DNA of 30,537 nt, taken from positions 1 to 30,537 of the forward strand of contig JBATVL010000015.1 in the NCBI GenBank assembly GCA_049671745.1, in the 5' to 3' direction. This DNA comes from SNAP01 sp049671745 (GTDB lineage: Bacteria > Bacteroidota > Bacteroidia > Bacteroidales > Marinifilaceae). The notes under the pieces are model-generated. The model searched no databases, was not told the DNA's origin, and was given only the letters and a program-made list of their open reading frames with translations. Positions 1 to 8,857 of the stretch are shown piece by piece (the stretch's first letter is position 1; each line of letters starts with the position of its first letter). Made by a program: the position numbers and the translations under genes.

Positions 1-3
1 CAT

Positions 4-75
4 TCCTCGATAGCTCAGCGGTAGAGCAGTAGACTGTTAATCTATTGGTCGTAGGTTCAAATCCTACTCGAGGAG
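4..75 (+). tRNA. tRNA-Asn (anticodon GTT)
   Basis: Full cloverleaf. The acceptor arms 4-10 (TCCTCGA) and 68-74 (TCGAGGA) pair perfectly, with G75 as discriminator. The anticodon loop 34-40 carries GTT at 36-38, closed by the stem 29-33/41-45. The T-arm shows GGTTCAAATCC at 54-64. The 3' CCA is not encoded in full. GTT reads Asn codons AAC/AAU. Confidence 0.97.
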
Positions 76-76
76 C

Positions 77-110
77 AAAAAGCCTAGAAGTTTTCTTCTA
101 GGCTTTTTTT
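77..110 (+). terminator. Rho-independent terminator of the tRNA gene
   Basis: Perfect 10-bp stem 81-90/95-104 with a TTTT loop, followed by a T tract 104-110. It sits directly after the tRNA. A-rich sequence at 77-80 could extend the stem against the T tract. Confidence 0.9.
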
Positions 111-111
111 A

Positions 112-141
112 TTGCTATATCTTCAAAGTTTTCTAGATTTG
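112..141 (+). promoter_or_regulatory. Bacteroidota-type promoter for the PepSY membrane protein
   Basis: A -7 box TAGATTTG at 134-141 matches TAnnTTTG, with TTG at 112-114 as a -33 element and a 19-nt spacer. The start codon is 22 nt downstream. The spacing and consensus fit the primary sigma factor of Bacteroidota; this is prediction only. Confidence 0.6.
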
Positions 142-163
142 TATGCACTAATTATTACAAATC

Positions 164-1687
164 ATGAATAATCTATATAAGAAATCTAAATGGCTTCATA
201 AATATTTAGGTTTATTCCTATTACTTTTCTTAATATGGATGTCTATAAGTGGAATACTACTTAATCATCCTGATTCTATTAAAGATTATTCTGTTTCTAA
301 ATCTTTCGTTCCTTCTTCATATCATCCTAATAATTGGAATAGAAGTACTATGAAAAATATTGTTTATTCAGATACTAATGATAGTCTGCTTTATGTTTAT
401 GGAAGACAAGGAGTATATGTATCAAAAGATTCTGGTAAGACTTTTAGTTCTTTTATGAGTGGAGATTACCCTAAATCGGCAAAGGGAAGACGTACTAATT
501 ATCTTTACTCTAGTGACTCTTTATTGTTAGCTGCAACTAATGCTGGTTTGTTCCAATTTGATTACATAAAAAGTCTCTGGAAGCGCTCAGTCTTGTCTAT
601 AGATGAAGAGATAATAAAGATTCTTAAGACAAAGAAAGAATTACTTGTATTTACTCACTCTAATATCTATTCTACTAATAAAGGGGCAGTAGATGATTTT
701 ATAAAACTTTCTCCACAAAAAGATACTAAAGAGAATCATATTCGTTTAGTTGATTTCTTTATTGAAGTTCATGATGGTAGCATATTTGGTTTTGCAGGTA
801 AGATAATCTGGGATATATCTGGATTGATTCTTATCTTTTTGTCTGTTTCTGCATTCTATATATGGTTTTATCCTAGAAAGTGGAAATCTAAATTCAAGAA
901 TAAAAAAGATAAATCTAAAAGAGAGGTAATTAGGTTTAAGTTTCTGTTTAAGTATCATAAGAAGTTAGGCTGGTATGCAGGAATACTTTTATTACTAATT
1001 GTTTTTACTGGTATGTTTCTTCGCCCACCTCTTATTATTGCTCTTGCAGGTAAAACAGTGTCGGATAAAAATTATTTATTTTCTGATCAAGAGAATGTTT
1101 GGAAAAATAATATTGACAACGCTCTTTATGATTCTCAAAATGATAGACTGATCTTAGCTTGCAAGAATGGTTTGTGGGAGGGGAAATTTAATGATACTCT
1201 TTCTTTTAAACAGATTTATATTCCTGTGAATATTTTTGCAATGGGAGTTACTGTTTTTGATGAATACAAACCAGGGCAGTGGATCATTGGTTCTTTTGCT
1301 GGTCTGAGTATGTATAATCTTAATAATAATGAGGCCTTCTCTTTAATGGAAGGCAACATATCAGAGAGTGAAGGTAGACCTGCTCCTACAATGGTTACAG
1401 GTTGTGTAGTGAAATCTGATTCTATTTTATTTGCTATAAGTCACTATAAAGGTCTGTGCGATTTGAATGGACATAAACAGACAGAAATCTATCATATGCC
1501 TGATTTTATAAGAGATAATTATAGAATGCCTTTGTGGAATTATCTTTTTGAGATTCATAATGCTAGAATATTTAGATCTTTTATTGGTGGGATTTACATT
1601 TTAATTATTCCATTATTTGGACTTTTGAGTATTATTATCCTGATATCTGGTTTTATTGATTACTTACATACTCGACTTAAGAAATAA
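164..1687 (+). CDS. PepSY-associated transmembrane protein, duplicated four-helix type
   Basis: A 507-residue inner-membrane protein of the PepSY-TM type, a family linked in other bacteria to reduction of imported ferric siderophores or to haem-bearing flavoreductase modules. Predicted helices lie near residues 13-33, 213-237, 268-290 and 475-498. The protein looks like two tandem halves. Each starts with a W/Y-(L)HKxLG segment (His12, His265) and ends with an E-V/I-H-D/N segment before the closing helix (His203, His465); these histidines are plausible haem ligands. Between the helices of each half lies a large periplasmic region rich in beta strands, with a BNR-like SKDSGKTF at about 87-94. 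It stands alone, with its own promoter at 134-141. The family assignment is fairly sure; the substrate and redox role are inferred. Confidence 0.8.
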   Translation: MNNLYKKSKWLHKYLGLFLLLFLIWMSISGILLNHPDSIKDYSVSKSFVPSSYHPNNWNRSTMKNIVYSDTNDSLLYVYGRQGVYVSKDSGKTFSSFMSGDYPKSAKGRRTNYLYSSDSLLLAATNAGLFQFDYIKSLWKRSVLSIDEEIIKILKTKKELLVFTHSNIYSTNKGAVDDFIKLSPQKDTKENHIRLVDFFIEVHDGSIFGFAGKIIWDISGLILIFLSVSAFYIWFYPRKWKSKFKNKKDKSKREVIRFKFLFKYHKKLGWYAGILLLLIVFTGMFLRPPLIIALAGKTVSDKNYLFSDQENVWKNNIDNALYDSQNDRLILACKNGLWEGKFNDTLSFKQIYIPVNIFAMGVTVFDEYKPGQWIIGSFAGLSMYNLNNNEAFSLMEGNISESEGRPAPTMVTGCVVKSDSILFAISHYKGLCDLNGHKQTEIYHMPDFIRDNYRMPLWNYLFEIHNARIFRSFIGGIYILIIPLFGLLSIIILISGFIDYLHTRLKK

Positions 1688-1775
1688 ATTTAAACTCCCT
1701 GATTAATAATGATTCTATATATTAAATGTTGATTCAATAAATACTTTTTTATAAGTAGCTTTTTAATAAAAATCT

Positions 1776-1783
1776 TAAATTTG
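1776..1783 (+). promoter_or_regulatory. -7 promoter box upstream of the POT transporter and purD run
   Basis: TAAATTTG matches the Bacteroidota -7 consensus exactly, 37 nt before the start codon at 1821. The -33 region is only T-rich, without a clear TTG. The next three + strand genes follow at short spacing and may share this promoter. Confidence 0.5.
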
Positions 1784-1820
1784 TAAATAAGCATATTTTA
1801 ATAATCAAACACATAGGTAA

Positions 1821-3242
1821 ATGGCTAATCTTTTCAACAAATTCCCAAAGACCTTTTGGACGGCTAATACAATAGAGTTAATTGAACGTTTTGCATGGTA
1901 TGGCTTTTTTATGCTCTTTGCTAATTATTTAACTCAGTCTACAGAAACAGGAGCTCTTGGTTTCTCTCAATCGGAAAAAGGTTGGATAATGGGAGTGGGT
2001 ACTGGAATACTTTATTTTTTACCACTTATTACTGGTTCTATTGCTGATAAATATGGTTATAAAAAGATGTTGGCTATAGCTTTTGTTATTTATGTTTCAG
2101 CTTTTTTATTACTTCCTTTAGTTACTTCATTTGTGGGAGTTTTCTGTATGTATCTTTATCTTGCTTTAGGTGCAGCTTTGTTTAAACCTATTATTTCTGC
2201 TACTATTGCTAAAACTACTACTTCTGAAACTTCTTCTATAGGTTTTGGTATATTCTATATGATGGTTAATCTAGGTGCTTTCTTTGGTCCTATGATTACT
2301 ATGGCTTTCAGAGGTTCTTCTTATGACTTAGTATTTTACATCTCTGCTGCCATTATTGCTGTTAACTTTTTTATGCTTTTCTTTTATAAAGAACCAGAGA
2401 GAATTATTAAGAAAGAGACTTTCTCTGAATCAATGTCTACTGTTTTTAAGAATATATTTATTGCATTAAGTGATGTTAAGTTTGTAGTTTTTCTTCTTTT
2501 AGTGGCCGGTTTCTGGACTATGTATAATCAATTATTTTTTACTCTTCCTGTTTTTATAACTCAATGGGTTGATACTTCTGTTCTTTATGAGTATTTACAT
2601 AGTGTTAGTCCTTGGATTACTGAAACTTATGGTCATGCTGGTCAGATGGAAGCAGAGTTTATAACTAATTTCGATGCCATGTTTATTATTGTATTTCAGA
2701 TTATGGTTTCTACTTTAGTTATGAAATGGAAACCTCTAAATACTATGATGACAGGTTTCCTTGTTTGTGCAATTGGGATGGCTCTTACTCTTTTTACACA
2801 AAACGTGATGTTTACTATTGGTGCAATCTTTATCTTTGCGATCGGTGAAATGGCAGGTTCTCCTAAAATTACTGAATATATTGGACGTATAGCTCCTAAA
2901 GATAAGGTAGCTCTTTATATGGGATGTTCATTTATACCTGTGTTTATTGGTAACGTGGGAGCTGGTATTATCTCTGGAGATGTTTATGGAATGATGTCTG
3001 ATAAGGCGGTTCTTGTTAAAAGAGCACTTGCTGAAAGAGGTCTTGAAGTAGCTGATGGATTAACTAAGAATGAGGTTTTTGCTAAGGCTTGTGAACTTCT
3101 TAATATGAGTGAAAGACAATTGACGGATTTCTTATGGAATACTTATCATCCTTCTAATATTTGGATGGTTATATTTGGTATTGGTCTTGTGTCTACTGTT
3201 GGACTATTTATATATGATAAAACATTATTAAAAAAGAATTAA
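1821..3242 (+). CDS. POT/PTR2-type MFS transporter (probable proton-coupled oligopeptide permease)
   Basis: A 473-residue polytopic inner-membrane protein of about 12-14 helices. The N-terminus carries IELIERFAWYGFFML (residues 18-32), resembling the helix-1 ExxER-F-YYG motif of proton-coupled oligopeptide transporters, where the ExxER residues handle protons. LITGSIADKYGYKKM near residue 70 corresponds to the MFS/POT loop motif GG-xAD-x-x-G. A stretch near 255-285 is a longer connecting loop than in short POT members. It lies 25 nt upstream of purD and is probably co-transcribed with it. The general class is secure; the di/tripeptide substrate is inferred and not demonstrated. Confidence 0.8.
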   Translation: MANLFNKFPKTFWTANTIELIERFAWYGFFMLFANYLTQSTETGALGFSQSEKGWIMGVGTGILYFLPLITGSIADKYGYKKMLAIAFVIYVSAFLLLPLVTSFVGVFCMYLYLALGAALFKPIISATIAKTTTSETSSIGFGIFYMMVNLGAFFGPMITMAFRGSSYDLVFYISAAIIAVNFFMLFFYKEPERIIKKETFSESMSTVFKNIFIALSDVKFVVFLLLVAGFWTMYNQLFFTLPVFITQWVDTSVLYEYLHSVSPWITETYGHAGQMEAEFITNFDAMFIIVFQIMVSTLVMKWKPLNTMMTGFLVCAIGMALTLFTQNVMFTIGAIFIFAIGEMAGSPKITEYIGRIAPKDKVALYMGCSFIPVFIGNVGAGIISGDVYGMMSDKAVLVKRALAERGLEVADGLTKNEVFAKACELLNMSERQLTDFLWNTYHPSNIWMVIFGIGLVSTVGLFIYDKTLLKKN

Positions 3243-3267
3243 TCAAACACACTATAATATATTAAAA

Positions 3268-4539
3268 ATGAGAATTTTACTTTTAGGATCAGGTGGGCGT
3301 GAGCATGCCATAGCATGGAAGATGAAACAATCGGATAAGCTTGAAAAACTATTTGTTGCTCCTGGTAATGCAGGAACTGATGATATTGCTGAGAATGTTA
3401 ATATTGGAGTTAATGATTTTGATGCTCTTGCTGAGTTTGCTCTTGCAAATAAAGTAAACATGATAGTTGTTGGTCCTGAGGATCCTTTGGTGAATGGGAT
3501 ATATGATTTTTTCTTGAATAGAGAAGATCTTAAACATATTCCTGTTATTGGACCTTCTAAAAAAGGTGCTATTCTTGAAGGGTCTAAGGATTTTGCTAAA
3601 GAATTTATGGCTAAGCACAATATTCCTACTCCAGCATATCTTACAGTTACAAAAGAGAATATTGAAGAGGGAGTTGATTTTTTAACTACTTTTGAGGCTC
3701 CTTATGTTCTTAAGGCGGATGGATTAGCTGCTGGTAAAGGTGTTCTTATTATAGAAGATCTTAAAGAAGCACAAGATTCTCTTCGTGAGATGATAGGTGG
3801 TATGTTCGGAGATGCAAGTGCTAAGGTTGTTATTGAAGAATTTTTAAGAGGAATAGAATTATCTGTTTTTGCTATTACTGATGGTAAAGATTATAAGATT
3901 ATTGGTTCTGCTAAAGACTATAAAAGAATAGGTGAAGGAGATACTGGTCTTAATACGGGTGGTATGGGTGCTGTGTCGCCAGTTCCTTTTGCTGATGATG
4001 TCTTTATGAAGAAGATAGAGGATAAGATTGTTAAACCTACTATAGATGGATTATATAAAGACGGTATAGATTATAAAGGATTTGTTTTCTTTGGTTTGTT
4101 TAAGGTTGGAGATGAGCCTATGGTTATTGAGTATAACGTAAGAATGGGAGATCCTGAAACTGAAGTTGTAGTGCCTAGAATAAAATCTGATATAGTTGAT
4201 TTATTTAAAGCTGTGGGTGAAGGTCGCCTTGCTGAAGTAGATTTCCAATTAGACGATAGATACTGTACTACTGTTATGCTTGTTTCTGGAGGTTATCCTG
4301 AAGCTTACGTGAATGGTAAAGTGATTACTGGAATTGCTGATGTAAAAGATTCTATAGTTTTTCACGGAGGTACAAAAAAAGAGAATAATAATGTTGTGAC
4401 TAACGGTGGTAGAGTAATTGCTGTTAGTGCATATGGAAATACTATGGACGAAGCTCTTGATAAATCTTTTAATGGAGCTAAGACAATTACTTACGAGGGA
4501 AAATATTTCAGAAGAGATATAGGTTCAGATTTGAAATAA
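3268..4539 (+). CDS. purD: Phosphoribosylamine-glycine ligase (GAR synthetase)
   Basis: Cytoplasmic ATP-grasp enzyme for step two of de novo purine synthesis: phosphoribosylamine + glycine + ATP gives GAR. The 423 residues match the usual family length (about 420-430). N-terminal nucleotide-fold motif LLLGSGGREHAIAWK (residues 4-18), ATP-grasp lysine segment KADGLAAGKGV (149-159), RIGEGDTGLNTGGMG (220-234) and the metal-binding EYNVRMGDPETE (288-299) are all present. ATG at 3268 gives the expected start at MRILLLGSGG. The gene sits 25 nt after the transporter and 16 nt before the next membrane protein, so the three are probably one transcript. Confidence 0.98.
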   Translation: MRILLLGSGGREHAIAWKMKQSDKLEKLFVAPGNAGTDDIAENVNIGVNDFDALAEFALANKVNMIVVGPEDPLVNGIYDFFLNREDLKHIPVIGPSKKGAILEGSKDFAKEFMAKHNIPTPAYLTVTKENIEEGVDFLTTFEAPYVLKADGLAAGKGVLIIEDLKEAQDSLREMIGGMFGDASAKVVIEEFLRGIELSVFAITDGKDYKIIGSAKDYKRIGEGDTGLNTGGMGAVSPVPFADDVFMKKIEDKIVKPTIDGLYKDGIDYKGFVFFGLFKVGDEPMVIEYNVRMGDPETEVVVPRIKSDIVDLFKAVGEGRLAEVDFQLDDRYCTTVMLVSGGYPEAYVNGKVITGIADVKDSIVFHGGTKKENNNVVTNGGRVIAVSAYGNTMDEALDKSFNGAKTITYEGKYFRRDIGSDLK

Positions 4540-4555
4540 TTTAAAATATATATTA

Positions 4556-5566
4556 ATGAGTTCAATACTTAATGCTTTTAAAAGTAAACAGCCTTTCTTA
4601 CTTTTTTTATTACCATTTATACTTATAACTTTTTGGTATAAGTGGCTTATGAATCCAGTTATAAATATAGATGAATCGAGCTTAATGCCCCTTTCTAAAT
4701 ATCTTATTAATAGTTTGGGAGACACTCCTGTTCTTCTTGGAGTATTAAGTATTGTTACTTTACTCATAACAGCTTTGCTGATATATTATATTAATGATAG
4801 GTATAGTATTCTCAAAACAGGAACTTCTTTGCCATCCTTTTTATATATTTTATTCGTAGGGTGTTTACCAAGTGTTATTTGCTTTAATCCAGCTGTTTTC
4901 GCTTCTCTTTTTATATTGATTTCTTTAGTTAGAATTCTTTATGCTTACAATAATCATACTTCAATAGCATGTTTTTTTGATGCTGGATTCTTTGTAGGAT
5001 TAGCTTCTGTTTTTTACTTTAAATCAATATTCTTTATTGTATTTGTGTTTATTGGAATGATTAGTATTAGTAGATTCCGCTTTAGAGAGATAATAGCTGT
5101 ATTCATGGGTACTGCATTACCTATTGTTTTTATGTGGACTTTTTTCTTTTATACAGACAATCTACCAGCTTTTTATTCAGTAATAAATAATGCATATAGT
5201 TTAACGCCAATATGTGGAGTTCCTAGTATATATGAATGGATATTCTTTGCTTTCGCTATTTCATTATTTGTTATTTCATTAGCTAATATCTTTTTAAGAA
5301 GTCCTATTGTAGAGGTGTTTGAACTGAAGTTCTTTACTATTCTCTTTTGGATTTTATTATTTTGTATCATGATCCCTATCATATTTAAACCTCTTGGATT
5401 AGAAGTATTAGTCTTAGGAGCTATTCCTATTTCGTTTTTTATAGGGAGGTATTTTGTATTACAAAAACATAAATATATTGGAGATATTCTTTTAGTACTG
5501 CTTCTTCTGTCAGTAATAATACTTCAATTTCCAGATTTATTAAAGATGATTTCTTCTTATTTATAA
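4556..5566 (+). CDS. Polytopic membrane protein, DUF6427-like
   Basis: A 336-residue very hydrophobic protein with about nine predicted transmembrane helices and no catalytic motif that I can recognise. The N-terminus (SKQPFLLFLLPFILITFWYK) and the position 16 nt after purD resemble the DUF6427 family, found near purD or upp in Bacteroidota; this is from memory, not a search. Family proteins are sometimes annotated as O-antigen or polysaccharide membrane proteins without proof. Function unknown. It is probably in one operon with purD. Confidence 0.7.
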   Translation: MSSILNAFKSKQPFLLFLLPFILITFWYKWLMNPVINIDESSLMPLSKYLINSLGDTPVLLGVLSIVTLLITALLIYYINDRYSILKTGTSLPSFLYILFVGCLPSVICFNPAVFASLFILISLVRILYAYNNHTSIACFFDAGFFVGLASVFYFKSIFFIVFVFIGMISISRFRFREIIAVFMGTALPIVFMWTFFFYTDNLPAFYSVINNAYSLTPICGVPSIYEWIFFAFAISLFVISLANIFLRSPIVEVFELKFFTILFWILLFCIMIPIIFKPLGLEVLVLGAIPISFFIGRYFVLQKHKYIGDILLVLLLLSVIILQFPDLLKMISSYL

Positions 5567-5628
5567 AAGGAATTTGCTACTATAATATATGTGATAGCCC
5601 TAAACGGAAAATATAAACAATTATAATA

Positions 5629-7254
5629 ATGAAAAAGACTAGTTTACTAATGCTTCTTGCTGTATTTACTTTGCTTTCGTGCAGTAAATCGGTAAATGAT
5701 GCAGAAAAATCTATCACTGCTGATGGATTAGGAAAGACAATAGGAGTTTTGGCTTCAGATGATTTTGGTGGGCGTAAACCATTTTCTAAGAATGAAAAAA
5801 AGACTCTTGATTATATTCAGGGCGAGATGGAAAAGATAGGTTTAGAACCTGCTTTTAAAGATGGTTCTTATCGTCAGGCTGTTCCTTTAGTTGAAATAAC
5901 TGGAAAAGCTTCAGATATATTGACAATAAGAGGCAAACAATCATTCGATTTTAAATTATTGGAAGATTATGCTGCTCAATCACAAACTACTGCTAAAGAT
6001 GTTTCTTTAGAGAATCTTGATATGGTTTTTGTTGGATACGGTATTAATGCTCCTGAGTTTGGATGGAATGATTATGAAGGTGTTGATGTAAAAGGTAAAA
6101 CTGTTGTTTGTTTAGTGAATGACCCTGGATTTATAACAAAAGATAAGAATCATTTCGGTGGTAATTCTATGACTTATTATGGTCGTTGGACATATAAATA
6201 TGAAGAGGCTGCTCGACAAGGGGCAAAGGCTGTTTTTATAGTTCATAGAACAGATATGGCTGGTTATCCTTGGGGCGTTCCAAGAAGAATGTCTGAATCG
6301 TCTACTTTTTGTATAGATGAAGCTGCAAGACAGAATGCATGTTGCGATATAGAGGGTTGGTTTAATAGAGAATCTGCTAATAAATTATTTAAGTCTTTAG
6401 GATATGATCTAGAATCTATTTGGACTGAGGCATGTAAGAAAGAGTTTAAATCTTTTGAGATGAAAACTAATGCAAGTCTTTCTATTACAAAGACATTTAA
6501 ACATGATAAATCGTATAATATAGCAGGAAAGATAACTGGTTCTGAAAAACCAGATGAGGCAATTATATATATGGCTCACTGGGATCATCTTGGACAACAT
6601 GATACTCCTAATGGTAAATATATCTATAATGGAGCTTCTGATAATGCTGCTGGTGTAGCATGGGTTTTAGAGATTGCAAAAGCTTTTAAAGCTATGCCTG
6701 CTCCTAAACGTACTGTTATATTTATTAATCCTACAGTTGAAGAAGAAGGTCTACAAGGATCGTATTATTTTGTAGATCATTCACCTATTCCTACTGATAA
6801 AATTGTATGCGGTATAAATACAGACGTATTACCTTTTGTTGGTGAGTTTAATGATATCACGATTACTGGTCATGGACATTCAACTTTAGATGATATTCTT
6901 TCAGAAGAAGCTGTAAAAGATGGACGTTATGTAGCGGCTGATCCTACTCCTGAGAATGGAATGTTCTTTCGTTCTGATCATTTCCCTTATATGAAAAAAG
7001 GAATACCTTGTCTTTTTGCTAAAGGTATGCAAGATCATAAAACTAAAGGTAAAGATTGGATGCCTAAGTATATGGATAACTATTGGAAGACTGTTTATCA
7101 CAAGAATCTTGATACTTATGATGCTAAGACTGCTGATTTAACAGGAATAGTTGCTGATGCTCAAATGATATTCCGTTTTGGATATAAGATTGCTGATTCT
7201 GATGTTTGGCCTAAATGGAATAAAACTTCTGAATTTGCCCCTTTAAGAAAATAA
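5629..7254 (+). CDS. M28-family zinc aminopeptidase lipoprotein with PA domain
   Basis: A 541-residue exported lipoprotein: signal peptide with lipobox LLSC (Cys18). A protease-associated (PA) insert covers roughly residues 110-240, and the M28 catalytic domain about 295-530. The zinc-ligand and catalytic set is complete: H317 and D319 in AHWDHLG, D338 in GASDNAAG, E371/E372 in TVEEEGLQGS, D399 in NTDVLPF and H451 in RSDHFPY. The likely role is trimming N-terminal residues from peptides in the periplasm or at the outer membrane, which would suit a neighbouring peptide transporter. The gene begins 62 nt after the DUF6427-like gene and ends at a strong hairpin. The family is secure; the substrate is unknown. 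Confidence 0.92.
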   Translation: MKKTSLLMLLAVFTLLSCSKSVNDAEKSITADGLGKTIGVLASDDFGGRKPFSKNEKKTLDYIQGEMEKIGLEPAFKDGSYRQAVPLVEITGKASDILTIRGKQSFDFKLLEDYAAQSQTTAKDVSLENLDMVFVGYGINAPEFGWNDYEGVDVKGKTVVCLVNDPGFITKDKNHFGGNSMTYYGRWTYKYEEAARQGAKAVFIVHRTDMAGYPWGVPRRMSESSTFCIDEAARQNACCDIEGWFNRESANKLFKSLGYDLESIWTEACKKEFKSFEMKTNASLSITKTFKHDKSYNIAGKITGSEKPDEAIIYMAHWDHLGQHDTPNGKYIYNGASDNAAGVAWVLEIAKAFKAMPAPKRTVIFINPTVEEEGLQGSYYFVDHSPIPTDKIVCGINTDVLPFVGEFNDITITGHGHSTLDDILSEEAVKDGRYVAADPTPENGMFFRSDHFPYMKKGIPCLFAKGMQDHKTKGKDWMPKYMDNYWKTVYHKNLDTYDAKTADLTGIVADAQMIFRFGYKIADSDVWPKWNKTSEFAPLRK

Positions 7255-7273
7255 TATAATTCTATATATTAAT

Positions 7274-7309
7274 AATAGCCACAAGCAATAAAGCAAGTGG
7301 CTATTTTTA
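7274..7309. terminator. Hairpin terminator between convergent M28 peptidase and fumC
   Basis: Stem AATAGCCAC 7274-7282 pairs with GTGGCTATT 7297-7305, followed by T residues on the + strand. It lies between two convergent genes. The minus-strand side has only a weak T/A tract, so + strand termination is the stronger call. Confidence 0.8.
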
Positions 7310-7330
7310 TATTTTAAAAGATTCTTTATA

Positions 7331-8725
7331 CTATAAAGAACCAATCATTTTTGAAGGATCAACCCATTCGTCAAATTCTTCTTCAGTAAGATAAGCTAAT
7401 TCTAAAGCAGCTGCCTTAAGAGTAGTACCCTCAGCGTGAGCTTTCTTAGCAATCTTAGCAGATTTCTCGTATCCGATATGAGTATTTAAAGCAGTAACAA
7501 GCATTAAAGAGTTATTTAATAACTCAGTAATTCTATCTTGATTAGGCTGAATACCAACAACGCAATTATCAGTGAAAGCTTTAGCAGCATCGCCAATAAG
7601 GTTAGCAGATTGTAAGAAGTTAGCAATCATTACTGGTTTGAATACGTTCAATTCGAATTGACCGTTAGAACCACCAACAGTAATAGTAACATCGTTACCC
7701 ATAACCTGAGCGCAAACCATAGTCATTGCTTCACATTGAGTAGGATTAACTTTACCTGGCATGATAGAAGAACCTGGCTCGTTAGATGGTATCACGATCT
7801 CGCCAATACCTGAACGTGGACCAGAAGCCATTAATCTAACATCATTAGCAATCTTCATAATGCTTACAGCTAATTGCTTAAGAGCGCCATGAGTCTCAAC
7901 GATAGCATCGTGAGCAGCTAAAGATTCAAATTTATTAGGTGCAGTATAGAATTGGTGACCAGTTAAGTTAGAGATTTGTTTAGCAACCTCAACATCATAA
8001 CCTTTAGGAGTATTTAATCCTGTACCAACAGCTGTACCACCAAGAGCTAATTCTGATAAATGCTCTAAAGTATTTTTAAGAGCCTTAACACCATGATGTA
8101 ATTGAGCTACATAACCAGAGAATTCTTGTCCTAAAGTTAAAGGAGTAGCATCCATCCAGTGAGTACGACCAATCTTAACAACATCTTTCATCTCTCTAGA
8201 TTTATGCTGAAGAGCTTTTTGAAGATATTCTACAGAAGGAATAGTGTGCTCAACAATTTTCTTGTAAGCAGCAATATGCATAGCTGTTGGGAAAGTATCA
8301 TTAGATGATTGTGACTTGTTTACATCATCATTTGGATGAATAAAAGAAGTACCTTCTCCTAATTTGTTTCCTGCTAAAACGTGACATCTATTAGATACAA
8401 CCTCATTAGAGTTCATGTTAGATTGAGTACCTGAACCTGTTTGCCATATAACTAAAGGAAATTGATCGTAAAGTTTACCTGCAATGATTTCATCACAAGC
8501 TAATCCAATAAGATCTCTTTTCTCTTCTGCTAAAACTCCTAGTTTGCAGTTAGTAATAGCTGCTGCTTTTTTTAAATAACCGAAAGCTTCAATAATTTCT
8601 TTTGGCATAGAAGCAGAAGGTCCTATAGGGAAATTTGAAACTGAACGTTGTGTCTGTGCACCCCAGTATTTATCAGCTGGAACTTTAACGTCACCCATTG
8701 TATCATGCTCTATTCTGTAGCTCAT
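7331..8725 (-). CDS. fumC: Class II fumarate hydratase
   Basis: Oxygen-stable, iron-free fumarase interconverting fumarate and L-malate in the TCA branch or the fumarate-respiration pathway. The 464 residues match the family length. Conserved blocks are TGSGTQSNMN (96-105), HPNDDVNKSQSSNDTFPTA (130-148), GRTHWMDATPLTLGQE (186-201) and the superfamily signature GSSIMPGKVNP (318-328), with the catalytic serine in that loop. Monocistronic, with its own promoter at 8770-8777, diverging from cobI. Many Bacteroidales use a class I enzyme; here a class II enzyme is encoded. Confidence 0.97.
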   Translation of the reverse strand: MSYRIEHDTMGDVKVPADKYWGAQTQRSVSNFPIGPSASMPKEIIEAFGYLKKAAAITNCKLGVLAEEKRDLIGLACDEIIAGKLYDQFPLVIWQTGSGTQSNMNSNEVVSNRCHVLAGNKLGEGTSFIHPNDDVNKSQSSNDTFPTAMHIAAYKKIVEHTIPSVEYLQKALQHKSREMKDVVKIGRTHWMDATPLTLGQEFSGYVAQLHHGVKALKNTLEHLSELALGGTAVGTGLNTPKGYDVEVAKQISNLTGHQFYTAPNKFESLAAHDAIVETHGALKQLAVSIMKIANDVRLMASGPRSGIGEIVIPSNEPGSSIMPGKVNPTQCEAMTMVCAQVMGNDVTITVGGSNGQFELNVFKPVMIANFLQSANLIGDAAKAFTDNCVVGIQPNQDRITELLNNSLMLVTALNTHIGYEKSAKIAKKAHAEGTTLKAAALELAYLTEEEFDEWVDPSKMIGSL

Positions 8726-8769
8726 AATTATGTGTTTTAAATGTTAGTGTAATACTAATTTCTAGTCTA

Positions 8770-8777
8770 CAAATTTA
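8770..8777 (-). promoter_or_regulatory. fumC -7 promoter box
   Basis: On the minus strand this reads TAAATTTG, an exact TAnnTTTG match 44 nt upstream of the fumC start codon. The 132-nt intergenic region drives fumC and cobI in opposite directions. Confidence 0.55.
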
Positions 8778-8832
8778 GCAATTGTAAATTGTATTGTCCT
8801 ACGAATTTACATGTTTTAGAATATATTTAAGG

Positions 8833-8840
8833 TATATTTG
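8833..8840 (+). promoter_or_regulatory. cobI -7 promoter box
   Basis: TATATTTG matches the Bacteroidota -7 consensus. The start codon at 8858 is only 17 nt further on, so the mRNA leader would be about ten nucleotides. That leaves no room for a riboswitch in front of this corrin operon. Confidence 0.55.
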
Positions 8841-8857
8841 GTCAGAATTTTAATATT

